A DNA stretch of 64,000 nt, taken from the NCBI GenBank assembly GCA_963573305.1, contig OY754331.1, positions 13,054,868 through 13,118,867 of the forward strand. Reading direction: 5' to 3'. This document shows positions 37,030-48,984 of this stretch, in pieces. The position numbers and the translations under genes are program-made. Position 1 is the stretch's first letter, and the number at the start of each line of letters is the position of its first letter. Under the pieces are notes generated by a model. The model was not told the origin of the DNA. It ran no database searches and saw nothing but the letters and a program-made list of their open reading frames with translations. Origin of the DNA: Pyrrhosoma nymphula. Taxonomy: Eukaryota > Arthropoda > Insecta > Odonata > Coenagrionidae.

Positions 37030-38240
37030 ATAATAAAATGCACCACATTAACCATAGCTTACAGCTCACAATGCATGACAATTTTGCGTTACAACTGTTT
37101 TATTAAGGAAATTGATATAACTAACATATCAGTCAAGCGAAATTTGTCCCTAATCGCTTTCAAAATTGTACATGAAGTTTATTAATCAATTTTGGTTCTT
37201 TTATCTATTCATAAATTATCACAGTGCCAACGATTATTCAACTAATATATCTATTTCTGGTATACTTAATTACTTCATAACTGATCGACCCAAGATGGCT
37301 GTTTATGTATTTTTTATACAGACGATTATTATTAATATCCCTTGTGTTTAACTCGTGCCGTACGACAAAATTTATTGTTCACGTGTACGGGACTGCGGGA
37401 TTACGTACGCACAACGTGGTTGAGGAAGGGCTGACGGAGGGAAAAACACGGGGAGGAATAGATAGGGAAATGAAGGGACGCTCACCTTATTCCGCCCCTT
37501 TGGTCGCACACTGACCGCACTGAGATAATAGCGCTCGCTTTCCACGTCTGCACTCTTTCGAGTCCTTCACGTCTCTGTGTCCCGGATGGTCAAACCATGA
37601 AAGTCCCCTTCTAAGAAAACAAAATCGGGGCGAAATAAGGAGAACAAGGGACATGAGGTGGCGGTAAATATGATATGGAAAGAAGAAGGGTCTGTCCAGC
37701 TGGGACGCACGAACATTTATTACACTATTTAATCTAGAAGAGTAACACAAGCACATAAACATACCCCTGTTATGCGCGGAGCCACGTGTTTTTGTCTAAA
37801 TCTCCTTTCCATTCTCCTCCCTCCACCTCGTTGTCTACCCTCTCTCTGTTTCATCACCCACAATTCTCTCTTCCTCTTTCCAAATCCTTAAGTCACGACG
37901 CTCGTTCCGTCGCCACTTCCAGAGACGGTTCCATGCCAGTGTTGTTAGTAAATATATTTTGGTCTCTGAGGCGAAGGGTACTCAGTCTGCGCCCCTTCTT
38001 CACTGTCCCTTCATTCTCAATCTCCTGTTCCCAGACATCCACGCTTGCTCCGCTCGCTGCCACTCCGCCATGAGTACACGCGTTCGTCGTGCCTGGGTCG
38101 TCGTGAACGGGGAGGTGTTCGGCTGCGAAAGAAATGGTGGCCAATTCCAAAAGCACGGGCGTGCTGGAAAGACTTGTCCCCAGTGATCACGCTGTCTCAC
38201 TTTTGAGTACAAAGGGCAACGGCCTGTCACGATGGAAACT
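37030..38240. other. Gene-free stretch, partly CpG-rich
   Basis: 37030-37330 is AT-rich. 37370-38240 is GC-richer, with a C/T-biased part near 37800-37900. Short open frames overlap on both strands without recognisable domains. Confidence 0.35.
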
Positions 38241-38305
38241 CCGGTTCCATATCAGTAACCGGAGTTAAGCATCGTTGGGTCCGGCTCGAGTTCGGAGGGG
38301 CGATC
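38241..38305 (+). pseudogene. 5S rRNA-like fragment
   Basis: CCGGAGTTAAGCATCGTTGG followed by GTCCGG closely resembles the internal promoter region of animal 5S rRNA, where a GAAGTTAAGCA-CGTCGGGCC-like stretch is conserved. The preceding CGGTTCC and the following GAGTTCGGAGGGGCGAT are compatible with, but diverged from, the rest of the molecule. Only about half the gene is recognisable. It may be a dispersed 5S pseudogene or the head of a 5S-derived SINE. Confidence 0.45.
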
Positions 38306-39082
38306 CTCCGATTTGTCCTAGTGATGTTTTTCCCCTGTCTGCTCGTGGCGTACAGTAAGTGCGAAATGACCTTCGCCTTCGAAGTATGTAAAACAAAAAT
38401 ACTGATACTTGAGTACAAACATTCGCATGTGGGCTCACACACATTGGAGAAACATCGCACACATTGGAGAAATATTACCGCATCCTTGATCGGAAAATAC
38501 GAATGACTCATCCCTCCCTTTCTGATTCGTGTCTCACCATTTATTTCTTTAATTTCACCGCTGTGAGTTCATTGAATCGCATATGCGTACGACGAAAGGT
38601 TGCATTAACTGAGACATAATTTATAAACTGAAATCAAGAATGAACGAGTTCAGGGTTTCAATGTGGTCATTAAAATTATTAAACTAAGGTGACTAGTTTC
38701 TCCCTAAATATAAATGCTAAAATAAATTTTAAGATGGCATAAGTCAGAGCGGGATAATAGTTTATTTATTTGGGTAATGTTCTCCGGTATGGTACAAGCA
38801 AATGTTTTAATCAGGTTAAGGAGGTACTCCAGCGCCCAACTTCCCAAACAAGACTTAAACTTGGCTTCCTCTACAAACAAATAGTTAAATAGTAATTCAT
38901 TATAAATTGCATTACTGGCATACATAAATATATTGTGATATGGTGAAAATATGCTTGTTCCTCATAAATAAGACCTTAAATTGGCGCCCCTGCTATTGGT
39001 CACTGACTACTGAACACCGCCCCTGGCGGTTGTGCTGGTTGCTCTGGACTTAAGCCGTCACTGAATTCTGAAAGAGAATCAT
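38306..39082. other. No feature recognised
   Basis: It contains a 19-base direct repeat (CACACATTGGAGAAA at about 38439 and 38458) whose translation only superficially resembles zinc-finger linkers. Otherwise featureless. Confidence 0.35.
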
Positions 39083-40168
39083 TTCGTTATAACATTTTTT
39101 GAGGTTGTTGTTGACCATGAAGTATTAATCAGATTGGTATTTTTTGGAAATTTGATCAATAAAATATAAAAAAACTTCTGCCAAGGTTTCAACCTTTAAT
39201 TAGATCATCATCAGGGCTGTAGCAGTACAACAAGTGAAAACAGTTATAAAAAATATGTAATACATGAAAATATATATAAAAATTATAAGTTTACATTGAA
39301 AATTAATTTTTACCTTCAGCTTATAATGGTTTTCTAGTAAAAAAAACAAGAAACACAACTAGAGACAGACTTTAAATACAATGCTAATTTTAAAAACTTA
39401 ATAAAAATAATGATTATAAAATAGCAATATCTTTATGAAAATATATTATAAAATAAAAAAAAATATATATATTTTCAAGATAAAAAGCACAGATATTGAT
39501 ATCAGACTTGTACACTTAAATTTATTTAATTCACGAATATCCATAACATAACATATTCGTATTTAAATTTAAGAAAAAAGGTTATGATAAAATTTGCTTA
39601 ATTTTTTAATATCCGTTCTTTTATTACAAGCTAACGGAGATTTTGCAGTATGAACCATTTATTTGAATATTCTCTTAACCATTCATCTTTTTTTATCATA
39701 ACCTTTTTTTCTTAAACTTAAATACGAATGTGTTATGTTATGGATATTCGTGAAATAAATAAATTCAAGTGCACAAGGCTGTTATCAATATCTGTGCCTT
39801 TTATCTTCACAAAAAAATTAATAAACATATTTATTTTTTTAATTTTATAACATATTTTCATAAATATATTGTTCATTTATAGTTTTTTAAACTTAGCATT
39901 GTATTTTAAGTCTATCTCTAGGTGCGTTGCTTAATTTGCTACAAGGAAACCATTAAAAGCTGAAGGTAAAAATTAAAGTTTCAATGTAAACTTATCATTT
40001 TTAACATATATTTTCATGTTTTACCTATTTTGATAACTGTTTTCAAATGTTGTACTGCTACAGCCCTGATGGTGATCTAATTAAATGTCAAATTGTAGGT
40101 AGAGGTTTTTTATGTTTTATTGACCAAATCTCCAAAAAAAATACCTATCTGGTTAAGTCATAACGATA
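39083..40168. repeat. 1.1-kb fold-back element
   Basis: The left arm (about 39083-39591) and the right arm (about 39693-40168) are reverse complements over nearly their whole length, separated by about 100 bases. Matching landmarks include GGGCTGTAGCAGTACAA with its complement at about 40050-40066. The ATCCATAACATAACATATTCG segment at 39539-39560 faces its complement near 39728-39749. CGTTATAAC at 39085 faces GTCATAACG near 40157. The arms differ by scattered substitutions and indels, so it is not a recent inversion or an assembly fold. No protein is encoded. Each arm holds a hammerhead-like motif directed outward. Confidence 0.85.
39177..39220 (-). ncRNA. Hammerhead-like motif in left arm of the 1.1-kb fold-back
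   Basis: On the minus strand: CTGATGA (39208-39214), an extra T, stem II of GATCT against AGGTT with G-U pairs, GAAA (39187-39190), then CCTTGG (39181-39186) as a possible stem III and CAG. The base after stem III is C rather than the U of the UH cleavage site. The right-arm counterpart (CTGATGG at 40066-40072, plus strand) has lost the GAAA box. Confidence 0.4.
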
Positions 40169-42756
40169 TAAGGCGAAGCATTTCATTATGCGTTTACAAC
40201 ACAAAAGGAATACAATGATCAGAGGAAATCAGAGGAATGACATTTAGAGAGGTTAAGTCAATACGCAAAGCTTCGTTTGGTTCATAAACTTGGTCTCTGC
40301 GTAAGGAGGATGAATTGGTGTCTTTTGAGAGGCCGAGTGTGGTGAAGGATGGAAAGGGTGAGCTGACAAAAGAGGAAGAGAAATGAAGAAATGTTGGGTG
40401 CAAGAGAATATTATGAGTATAGTAGTCTCTTGGGTGGGAAACCCTTAAACAGGAGACGGGAGAAAGTCGACATGAATGTGTGGAGTGCGAGGAATGCTGG
40501 GAAAGTGCGGGAGATGAATGAGAACGTTGGGGACTTCGGACTGCGTGATGGAATAAAGGGCACAATGAGATTATGACAGATATAAATTGGCAAGTTGGAG
40601 AGTTTAGTGTAGTGAATGGTAGGTCAAACTCCAAGTGCTAGCATGATATTATGGTACGGGACTGTTCAGTGGCCTACCATTCATTTGGTAGAGCACCTAA
40701 TGGCTTCTCTCGTTTCTCACCCATTCCCTCCTGGCCCCTTCCCCTATCTCCCCGTGTCCTTCTATCTCTCTCTCTCACCGATGCCCCAAAAACGCCCCCA
40801 CCCTTCCGACCAGCCAGCCAACACCACCCATCCCCCTTCATACCCTTTCTCCCACCCGTACCCTTCCTCCTGCCTCTCTCCTTCCGGGTGGAAATTCGAT
40901 CTCAATCAATCGGGTGTATCGATCCAATTTTCTTCATCCACCCCATCTCTTTTACCCCTCCAACCCTCCCCTCCCTCCTTCCATTCCACGACCCACCCCT
41001 CCCAATTCCCCACCCCCCCCTTCACCCCTTTCTACCCACCCCCCCGACCGTCGCATATGAGAGAGAGAGTCCAGACTGGGCAGGTTCCCTAAGTTCCCAC
41101 GGACGATGATATAAAAAAAGAAAAGAGACACGTTAGTTCGATTACGAAAATGTTGTTATTGTCTTTTTTATTAATTTTTTTTCTCCTTTCTCTTCCACTC
41201 ACTTGCTGGACGGCGTTGGTTGTTTTTTTATCGTTTTTCTTTCATTTTTGTTGAGGGTGGGATTTTACTCTTTTATTTCCCTGAGCGACCAAAGGCAATC
41301 ACGTTGCTTCCCTCCGGGGGTTCTATTTTGTCTCTTTCGGGCAGCCATTATTATTTTATTGAAGCGATCTGGTAGGAGTCTTTGGCTCCAAACGCGTGCG
41401 TAGGAGTGGTGAGAAAGATTTAAACGTATTTATTTTTGGGCGGACGTTTGACCTAATTCATGCGAATATAGATCTATGATGAAGGTATGTCCAGGAAACC
41501 AGATTAGAAAAAGAAGCAAACATAGTGCGTTAGGAGATATTGTCAAGGCTTTTTTTGCACTTTATAATTTTTCATTGATCCGACAGGTAATTTGGCCAAC
41601 TACTATTCCCTGAATAATCGTTTTCTGTTCCACAAATTTTAAACAATCCATTAATGCCCATTAAAATAATGAAAACAAAAGTTCATTATTAGGTTGGTTG
41701 GTTGATTTTAAAGATCATTCGTAGCATTACACGAGAATACGTACGGTAATGTTCATATTAACTACTATTCAAATTCTTCCATTTTTTAAATACACGCGTT
41801 AAATGGCGATGGAAAAACGATTTAAAATATGAAAATATAAGAGTATGATTCAACATTTTCTATTATAAAGCATCTTAAACTACTATGGCTTAAAGATTAC
41901 TTACTCTCTGTTGTTCCATTACCTTGTAAATTGTAAATGCCATAAATCTATTACTTTAGCAATATTGACTACGGTAAATTTCCATTTCGCCATCGTAACA
42001 TCTATATATGTACTCTCAAACTACTGCATTGCTATAGAACTATGGAAATGAACTTCATTTACTTAATTTAAATTCCGATATTTCCGAACCTCAAAGAATT
42101 TCTATAGATGTGAAAGTGAAATTATATTCATTTAACAAAGAACCCTAGATTGAGAACACTAAATATGTTGAATGAAAACAAATTCTTAAAACAATACTTA
42201 CAGTAATGTAGAAAAAATCAAGAAGCCATCAGTATTAAACATTACAATTTACTTCCAAGCAGCAGTGGCATGTAAAGAGATGCCTGTGGTGGTAAAATAA
42301 AAATTATTGTAAGTGAAAGAAAGTAATCCATTCAGCAGGTCTGAAGGAAATTAAGAAGAGATATGAAGACCACATAGCAGCTACAAAAGTGAACGAGTCA
42401 AAGTCATCACGAAATATGAATTTATCGATTTAGAATCAATCATCAATTTGATGCTTTAGTCCCAAAACTTTATTAGTATTTTTATCTCCAATACTTACAT
42501 CAATCGAGAGGCTAGAAGCCGGTATAAGTCAAGCAATGGAAATATAAAAAAATAATTTCCATTTAACCTGTTGATAGAACAATCAGAGAGAGAAATCAGT
42601 TGTGTGTGAATTATTAAGACCAATCAAGCGATTTGAAACAGTACCGTGATTCAGAATGATCATGAGGGAAGGTACAAAAAAAAGGTTGAACACGATAGAG
42701 AATACCCATTGGCTTGACAGCTAGCTTACAACAGTCCTGAATCATTCATTTATAAT
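40169..42756. other. Gene-free stretch with C/T-rich tract
   Basis: 40690-41085 is C/T-rich and contains CCCCAAAAACGCCCCC, as in the pyrimidine-rich repeats near 35.6 kb. The 152- and 158-residue frames there are compositional. 41650-42740 is AT-rich without recognised features. Confidence 0.45.
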
Positions 42757-42864
42757 TCATCTACATACTACCCCGCAAGCCGCCTCAATAGGCGTGTGGC
42801 GGGGGGTGTTAGGACAACAGCCGTTTACACATAAAAAGGACACGCTCTAATGAAATTATGCCTA

Positions 42865-44749
42865 TCATTTATTATAGTCCCTTATTGTTCGGGGGAAAAA
42901 CGAATTCCCATACCAATCCGTTCGGCAAAATATCTCTCTTAATTTATCGTTTCTGTCGGACCTGGAAATATAGTGGGGTTCTAATATGATGTTCTCCGCG
43001 TCGCTCTGAAAGATATCTATTCTCAATTGTTCAAGCAATCTAAGCCTAGCGCACAGCCTCCGATTCTCTAGCGGCTCCCAGCCTAATTCGTTTAACATCT
43101 GTGTAACGCTGTCTGTACGCCCTACCGTAGCAGTTTTTGACGAATCGCGCAGCCTTCCTTTGTATTTTATTAAGTTCCCGGATTAAGTCTTTCTGCACCG
43201 GATCCCATATGCTAGCTGCATATTCAAGGTGTGGCCGGACGAGTGCGAAATAGCACCTCTCTTTTACTTTTCCATCCGAAAATCTTCCCACAATACGCTT
43301 GACGAATCCTAGCTTCTTCAGATCTCTGCCACAAATATTTCTTATATGTGCTCCCTACGATAGGTCCGAAGTTATCGTAACTCCTAGATACTTCACTTCA
43401 TCTGTCGCCTTTATGTTAACACCATCCACAGCATATACACGGGGATAGTTGGACGACCTCCGCAAGAAATGTACCGCCGTGCATTTGGTCAGATTAAGTT
43501 CGAGTCCCCACTCTTGGCTCCACACATGAACGTTGTTTAAATCCGATACTAGAGTTTCAAAGTCAGATTGATCACTAATTTCGCGATAGATGACAGCGTC
43601 GTCAGCAAATAAACGTATTTTACTGCTGATTCGAGAGCATAGATCATTTATGTATATAACGAATAAAAGGTGTTCGATCACGCTTCCTTGCGGTACATCT
43701 GATGTCACTTTAACTACATCAGAGCTAATTCCGTCAAGAACTACCTTTTGCTTACGATCACTCAGAAAGTCGCGTATACAGTTTACTACTGTTTCGTTTA
43801 GGCCGCATGACTGTAGCTTGTATAAAAGTTTGTTATGAGGTACCGTGTCGAAAGCTTTCTTAAAATCTAGAAATAATGCGTCAACTTGTCTTTTCGATTC
43901 ACCAGATTTGATAACGTCATGAAGAAAGAGCGCAAGTTGTGTTTCACATGATCTACCTTTCCGGAAGCCGTGCCTTGAGCCGTGGAGGACGTTACGACTG
44001 TCCAGGAACGTCATGATATTGCTAACGACGATATGTTCGAGTATCTTGCCTATAATCGACGTTAATGAAATTGGTCGATAGTTCCCTGGGTCGTGTCTGT
44101 TTCCCTTTTTGAATATCGCTGTAACGTTTGCAATTTTCCAGTCTAATGATATCTTTCCTTCAGACAATGACTTCTTGAATATTATATCTAAGAACGGTGC
44201 GATATGTGGCGCTAACTTCTTGAGGACACGCGCGGGTATTCCCTCCGGACCCGGAGATTTACTATTTTTTATCGACTGTAGCTGTTTAGCTATCCCATCG
44301 CGTTTAATAGTGATTTCTTTCATCGGTTCCTCAGTGAATGAAATTTAAAAATTACATGCAGCATCGTCTGTAAGGTATACACTTTCAAAGTGGGAATTTA
44401 ACGTGTTAGCTTTGTCAATATTTTCGGTGACAAGTTTGCCATCTTTATCAAATAACGAATCTACGGTTGAAGATTTTCCCTGAAGCTCTCTCGCATATGA
44501 CCAAAAAGATTTCGGATTTTCTTCGAGTAATTCACCAAGTACTTTTTTCTTGAAATTTCGCAATGTAGAACGCATTGATTTCTTAGTTTTTGAGCATTGC
44601 TCTGCGTAACTTTCTTTTGATTCAAGTTCCTTCGATTTGTCACCTACCGTAGTGGACTTTTTGAGCATGTTGTACAGTGTTCTCTGTCTCTTACGGTCCC
44701 TCCTAGCATCGTTGTTATACCAGCAAGGTTCTTTACTGTCGCATTTCAA
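42865..44749 (-). pseudogene. LINE reverse transcriptase and C-terminal domain (copy 1)
   Basis: After a basic linker (44749-44345) the RT domain follows in order: SPGPEGIPARVLKKLAPHI, NYRPISLTSIIGKILE, HGFRKGRSCETQL, DALFLDFKKAFDTVPHNKL, PQGSVIEHLLFVIYINDL, the catalytic FADD (43598-43609) and LTKCTAVHF. The G-P-L-L box normally following QGSV reads IEHLL, another lesion. The stop at 43355 replaces a Trp codon that is TGG in copy 2. The C-terminal part reads LVRPHLEYAASIWDP, RKAARFVKNCYGR, then after the four-base insertion INELGWEPLE-like sequence in another frame to 42865. The enzyme would copy element RNA at a nicked target. Confidence 0.9.
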
Positions 44750-44800
44750 TTTTTGCGGAATATATTCGTTGATTCCCTGTTGTAGAATTTTTAAGAAATA

Positions 44801-45711
44801 TTACCATGATTCATCAGTGCTTTTATCCTCTGTTTTAGCTACGAAGTCCGTGTTTGAATCATTAAGCATCTCGCCAAATTTTATGAAGTTGCATTTATCA
44901 AATAAATAAATATTGCGATTCGGTTTTACAGCTGACTCTACTTCAATTTTTAAGGTTGCAAAAATTACTCTATGATCACTTATGCCGTCAATAATATCGA
45001 GTTGTTTTATCAACTTAGGATGGCTTACTGCAAAAAGGTCTAATATTTTATTTCCTCTCGTAGGCTTGTCAACTTTTTGGGAAAGTGAGTGATTAGCAAG
45101 TGTGTTGAGTAAGATCTCGCTGATTTCCCTATTCCCAGAATTCGGTTTTACAGTGTAAGAATCCCAATTTATAGATGGCAGATTAAAATTTCCCCCAATA
45201 ATTATTACACTTTTACTGTCTCTCACAGTAAATGCGGATATTTGATTTTCTAATTGGTAAATAACATCAATTTTGGAGTTTGGAGGTCTATAGAAAGAGC
45301 AAACATGTATACTCCTTTTGTTTCGTTGTTTAATTGTACACCACTCGCTTTCTATTTCACTGTCAGTTATTTCGTGGGCGGTGCTGTGTAAATGTGGTTA
45401 ACTGCTAGAAAAACTCCGCCACCTGTCCTATCGCTTCGATCGCATCTGTAGATTTTATATCCTGGAGGAAAAACTTCGCTGTCGCTTACATCCTCAGTAA
45501 GCCACCTCTCCGTTCCTATGACCACGTCTGCGTCCTGAAATATATGCTCGATTTCTGCGCGCTTGTTTTTAACGCTACGGAAATTAACTACTATAAAGTT
45601 AATGTCATATTTTGTAGATTGAGTGTCGGTTGGTTCTTTTCCACACTTATGGGTATAAGGTGGGCGAATTTCACTGGAAGTGCTTATTACATTTGATATA
45701 ATTTCTTTCAC
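44801..45711 (-). pseudogene. LINE apurinic-like endonuclease domain (copy 1)
   Basis: The endonuclease/exonuclease/phosphatase fold is recognisable from INFIVVNFRSVKNKRAEIEH, VVIGTERWL, GGGVFLAVNH, then after a frameshift near 45375 CSFYRPPNSKIDVIYQLENQ, GGNFNLPSINW and ISDHRVI. In active relatives GGDFN carries a catalytic Asp; here it is Asn. The SDH motif is kept. The domain nicks target DNA for target-primed reverse transcription. The frameshift, the D-to-N change and the stop at 44801 inactivate it. Confidence 0.8.
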
Positions 45712-45890
45712 TGGAGTACGCGTTTTGGGAAAATTGTCACTATTTACCGGCTTTAGCGCTCCTAAGTTTACTTGGATATGAAAATTTTCGCAATGTGGAT
45801 TTCCTCGGAGGCTACTTTTGGTTAAATCTTTACAAATCCCACTAGATGACCTACCCTCTAGTCTAAGAAATATCTGCAGTGCTCAAAAAT

Positions 45891-47848
45891 CCTACGAGCC
45901 ATTGCCTTGGAAGATTATTTTTTGTCTATTTTGAAATAATAATATTGCACCTTCTATGGCATATACTTTATTTTAAAATTAAATTACTGTACTTTTGAAT
46001 TCTCAGTGTTATTTTAATCTTTTTAGTTTTTGTCATATTACAATCTATTATCGATCTCGTTCCAAGTTTCTATTTCAACAACAATACTTTTAATTGAGAG
46101 CTTCAGTAAACGAGGATGTATTGTTCCTATCTGCCAATCATTTTCTCGCATCTACTATGCAGTATGTGCATTGCAGCGTAGCGATGGGGATGAAAAAGCG
46201 GAGCGGAGGTGTTCACGGAGTTGGTGCTCATGGCTTTTGGGAGTCGGTGTGTGTTGCGAGCGTTTAACGTTCTCTTTCACGTCCGCACCAGAAGGCATCG
46301 TTAGGAGAGACTGGTTAGTGGCGTCCCTGTGGACCAACATTTCCATTTCCCAAGCATCAGTTGCTGTCGTATGGAAGGCATTCTGAGGAAATTGTGTGGC
46401 CTACATTTAATAACGAAGCATTACTGCCTAGAATGAAAAATATTTTAGAGAAAGTATAATTCTAAATAGATTATATTAAATGAGAATATTATGTAAACTT
46501 GAAAACATACTCAAGCAATGCTTCCTCGTTGATACTAAATATGTCTTTTATTTAGCGCTAATTTATTGAGTCAAATTTTAGAATTCGTACTGGGTTAACG
46601 CTTTTGTTGATTTTAGTGAATTATAGACGGATGACATCCTGACCCTAGACAGTAGACCATATCTGTTTTGTTTTTTACCACTTATTTGATATGCATAATG
46701 TCAAATTCTGACATAGTAATGCAAAAGTTCACGTTTTGAAATTCCTTACATCAGATGATTTTGGAATGGACCAGCTGACAAGAAATTACATTGTTCTACA
46801 TTCTTCAGCCACACCCTCGCAGTAACCCATTTTTGCTAAAATAGCGTAACAAATAAATTATATTCCTCATAGATCATATCCATTTACATATGCTATTAAA
46901 GTGATTAAATTTAAAAATATTTGTGGATGAAGTATTGGGTAATTTTAATTTCACACGGCAGTAATAACTTCCTACACTAAAAAGCGGAGTGAGAGGTTTA
47001 ATGAGTATCAACAAGAAATGGTATTCCATGAGTACCTTGGAATTAGCAGCAATTGAGAGCAGTGAGAATTTTGCCTTATGAATTGTCTCATCATCCTGTC
47101 ACGTACCCAGATTTTACGGTCAGTGTTATGTTTACTTGCCTGTAATTAAGGAAATATCCTCACAGAGATACAAGGAACTGACAAGTCAACGCATTCGGCA
47201 CTTATTTAATTATTGTGGCGGTGCATTTTGGAGAAAAGTTATTTAGTGACCCTGTGATGCTGGAGCATCTCAGTACATCAAATTGAAGAGCTACTATGAG
47301 TACGCGTAAAAGATAAAATTTGCAATCCTTTTGGTAACATCATACTCAACAGTGTTGCTAACGGGAAAGCGCGCAAAAATGGATGTGATAGCATTTCTTT
47401 TTCCGGAAAAACGAATGACTGTGTCCAAATATACACCTAGTCTTCCATTGTAGCCCATATATAATAGGTATTTCACTCATCCAATGGATATAAAAACACG
47501 TGCGACAGCGGAGGTTTGAGTTGTTGTGCAACGTCAGCTCTGAAGAATATTCGAAAAACATGTGCACCATACTCAAATGAATCGTTAACTTAGATGCCAT
47601 ACTCAATTTGAATTGCTTTCCTGTCGGAAGTCTCCGGCATTTTAAATTAATACACGAATAAGGGGAAATTGTTTTGCTTAATTTTCAAAACTAGCGTATT
47701 GAAAATTTTCCGCCATTTCATTTTATCTATTCTAGCGTGTTATTTCGTACTACGACCTAATGTGGCGTGTCAGCCCATGGTTCATGCGTCACGACCATAA
47801 TGGAAAATAGATTAAATAGAATTCTTATGGATCTTGACCACTTTATGA
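45891..47848. other. No gene recognised
   Basis: 46150-46390 is slightly richer in CpG and has overlapping frames on both strands without known domains. The rest is AT-rich. Confidence 0.35.
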
Positions 47849-48196
47849 ATAATGGAAAAATATTTCTGGAGTTTTGGTCAGTTAAAATAATAATCAATAT
47901 AAATATATATGTTGTATTTATAATAATATAATTCATGAAATATGTTTTAAAAGAGTGTTAAGAGTGTGTGTAAAGTTTTAAGTTTGTATTGTGGCAAAAT
48001 TTACTATAAATTGAATATAATTATTTGTTGACAGAATCTAAATGAAAAAGAAAATGTAATTATAAATTGCTCTAATATTTCTAACTTGGTGCTTTTTATG
48101 TTTTTAGTCATGACGATGTCAATAGAAGTCGAAACGTAGGCAGATACGCTGTTATTATTTCAATTGACCAAAACTCCAGACATATTTTACCATTAT
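47849..48196. mobile_element. Short terminal-inverted-repeat element (about 350 bp)
   Basis: The first 45 bases (47849-47893) and the reverse complement of the last 45 (48152-48196) agree at about 41 positions, including CTGGAGTTTTGGTCA. The interior is AT-rich and non-coding. Just inside the right repeat lies a hammerhead-like motif on the plus strand. A target-site duplication is not obvious. Size and structure fit a MITE or a small non-autonomous retroelement bounded by inverted ends. Confidence 0.75.
48109..48140 (+). ncRNA. Degenerate hammerhead-like motif in the TIR element
   Basis: CATGACGATG stands where CTGANGATG would be. A short stem-loop follows, then GTC, GAAA (48131-48134) and CGTAGG. 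The first core base pair is changed. The position beside an inverted terminus is the same as in the other fold-back elements. Confidence 0.35.
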
Positions 48197-48984
48197 AGAT
48201 TAAATAGTTAGATACATTCTTAATACAATCCGAAAGATTGTAAAAATATTCCAAGATATAGATGGGTGCAACTGAATGAGCCGGTCTCCCCTTCTTTTCC
48301 TTCTAACTGCAAGTCTTAGGCCTTAACGAAGCCTGATATAACAAATTCCAACATGCCTTATAAGCTTTTTTTAGTGTTACTACTTTGAAAATGTCTGATA
48401 TCAGAGGGATAAGGACCGAAAAGTTGTTCTTTACAAGTAAAGGGGAAACACAACTACTCAGCGTATTTTTTTCCCTATACCCATAACATTATCCATATTT
48501 GCTTTGACATCACTGCCTCATTTTATTGTTACTGGTTTTTTTTACGCTCAACTATTCCTGGTTGTTCTTTTATGCATGATCAGTTTTATAAAATTAACAA
48601 GGAACCATGTGCAATTTGAAGCAAAGGGGCAGGTAGCGAGTAAAAAGATGATTACAATGTGGTTTAACAATATAATAGGAATAATTACTAGGTGATGGAT
48701 GCCGTGGGTAACAGCTTTTAATTGCCATAAAATATCATATGTCCTAATCTTCCAATGCTCAAAATAGGATATATTTACATATCGTATACCCAGTTTCGTT
48801 TTCGATTAGATATTCGCAGTTTACGTCAGTTATCAAGAACTTTTGAGGCATCTCATATATCAGTTACTTCTAAGGCTCGCTCTACTGATTCCCTAAACAC
48901 TTGTCTTGGGTCGAGACATAGGTACGACGTGGGTGCAGATGTTCATTTAAGTCCAAGGTGGAACGTGGAAGGGTCAGGGTGAAG
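48197..48984. other. No feature recognised
   Basis: AT-rich to about 48880, then rising GC toward the next region. No gene or repeat recognised. Confidence 0.35.

Larger units (their letters stand above)
42757..45890 (-). mobile_element. CR1-like LINE, copy 1, nearly full coding region
   Basis: Read on the minus strand, the element encodes an endonuclease, a linker, a reverse transcriptase and a C-terminal domain. It ends with a short 3' region next to GTAGATGAA and has no poly-A tail, as in CR1-type LINEs. Its 3' edge (42757) is shared base for base with the second copy at 58951. The 5' edge is set where the reading frame fades near 45890. In-frame stops lie at 44801, 44345 and 43355, and frameshifts near 45375 and at 43122 (a four-base insertion relative to copy 2). 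The copy is dead but old enough only for light decay. Clade is CR1/Jockey-like by motif order; a tree is needed to be precise. Confidence 0.85.

Noticed and set aside
38415..38485. Zinc-finger-like HTLEK / THWRN residues from a short direct repeat
   Set aside because: No Cys pair or correctly spaced His residues; a 19-base repeat explains it.
40616..41109. 158- and 152-residue frames
   Set aside because: C/T-rich tract artefacts in two frames; no domain.
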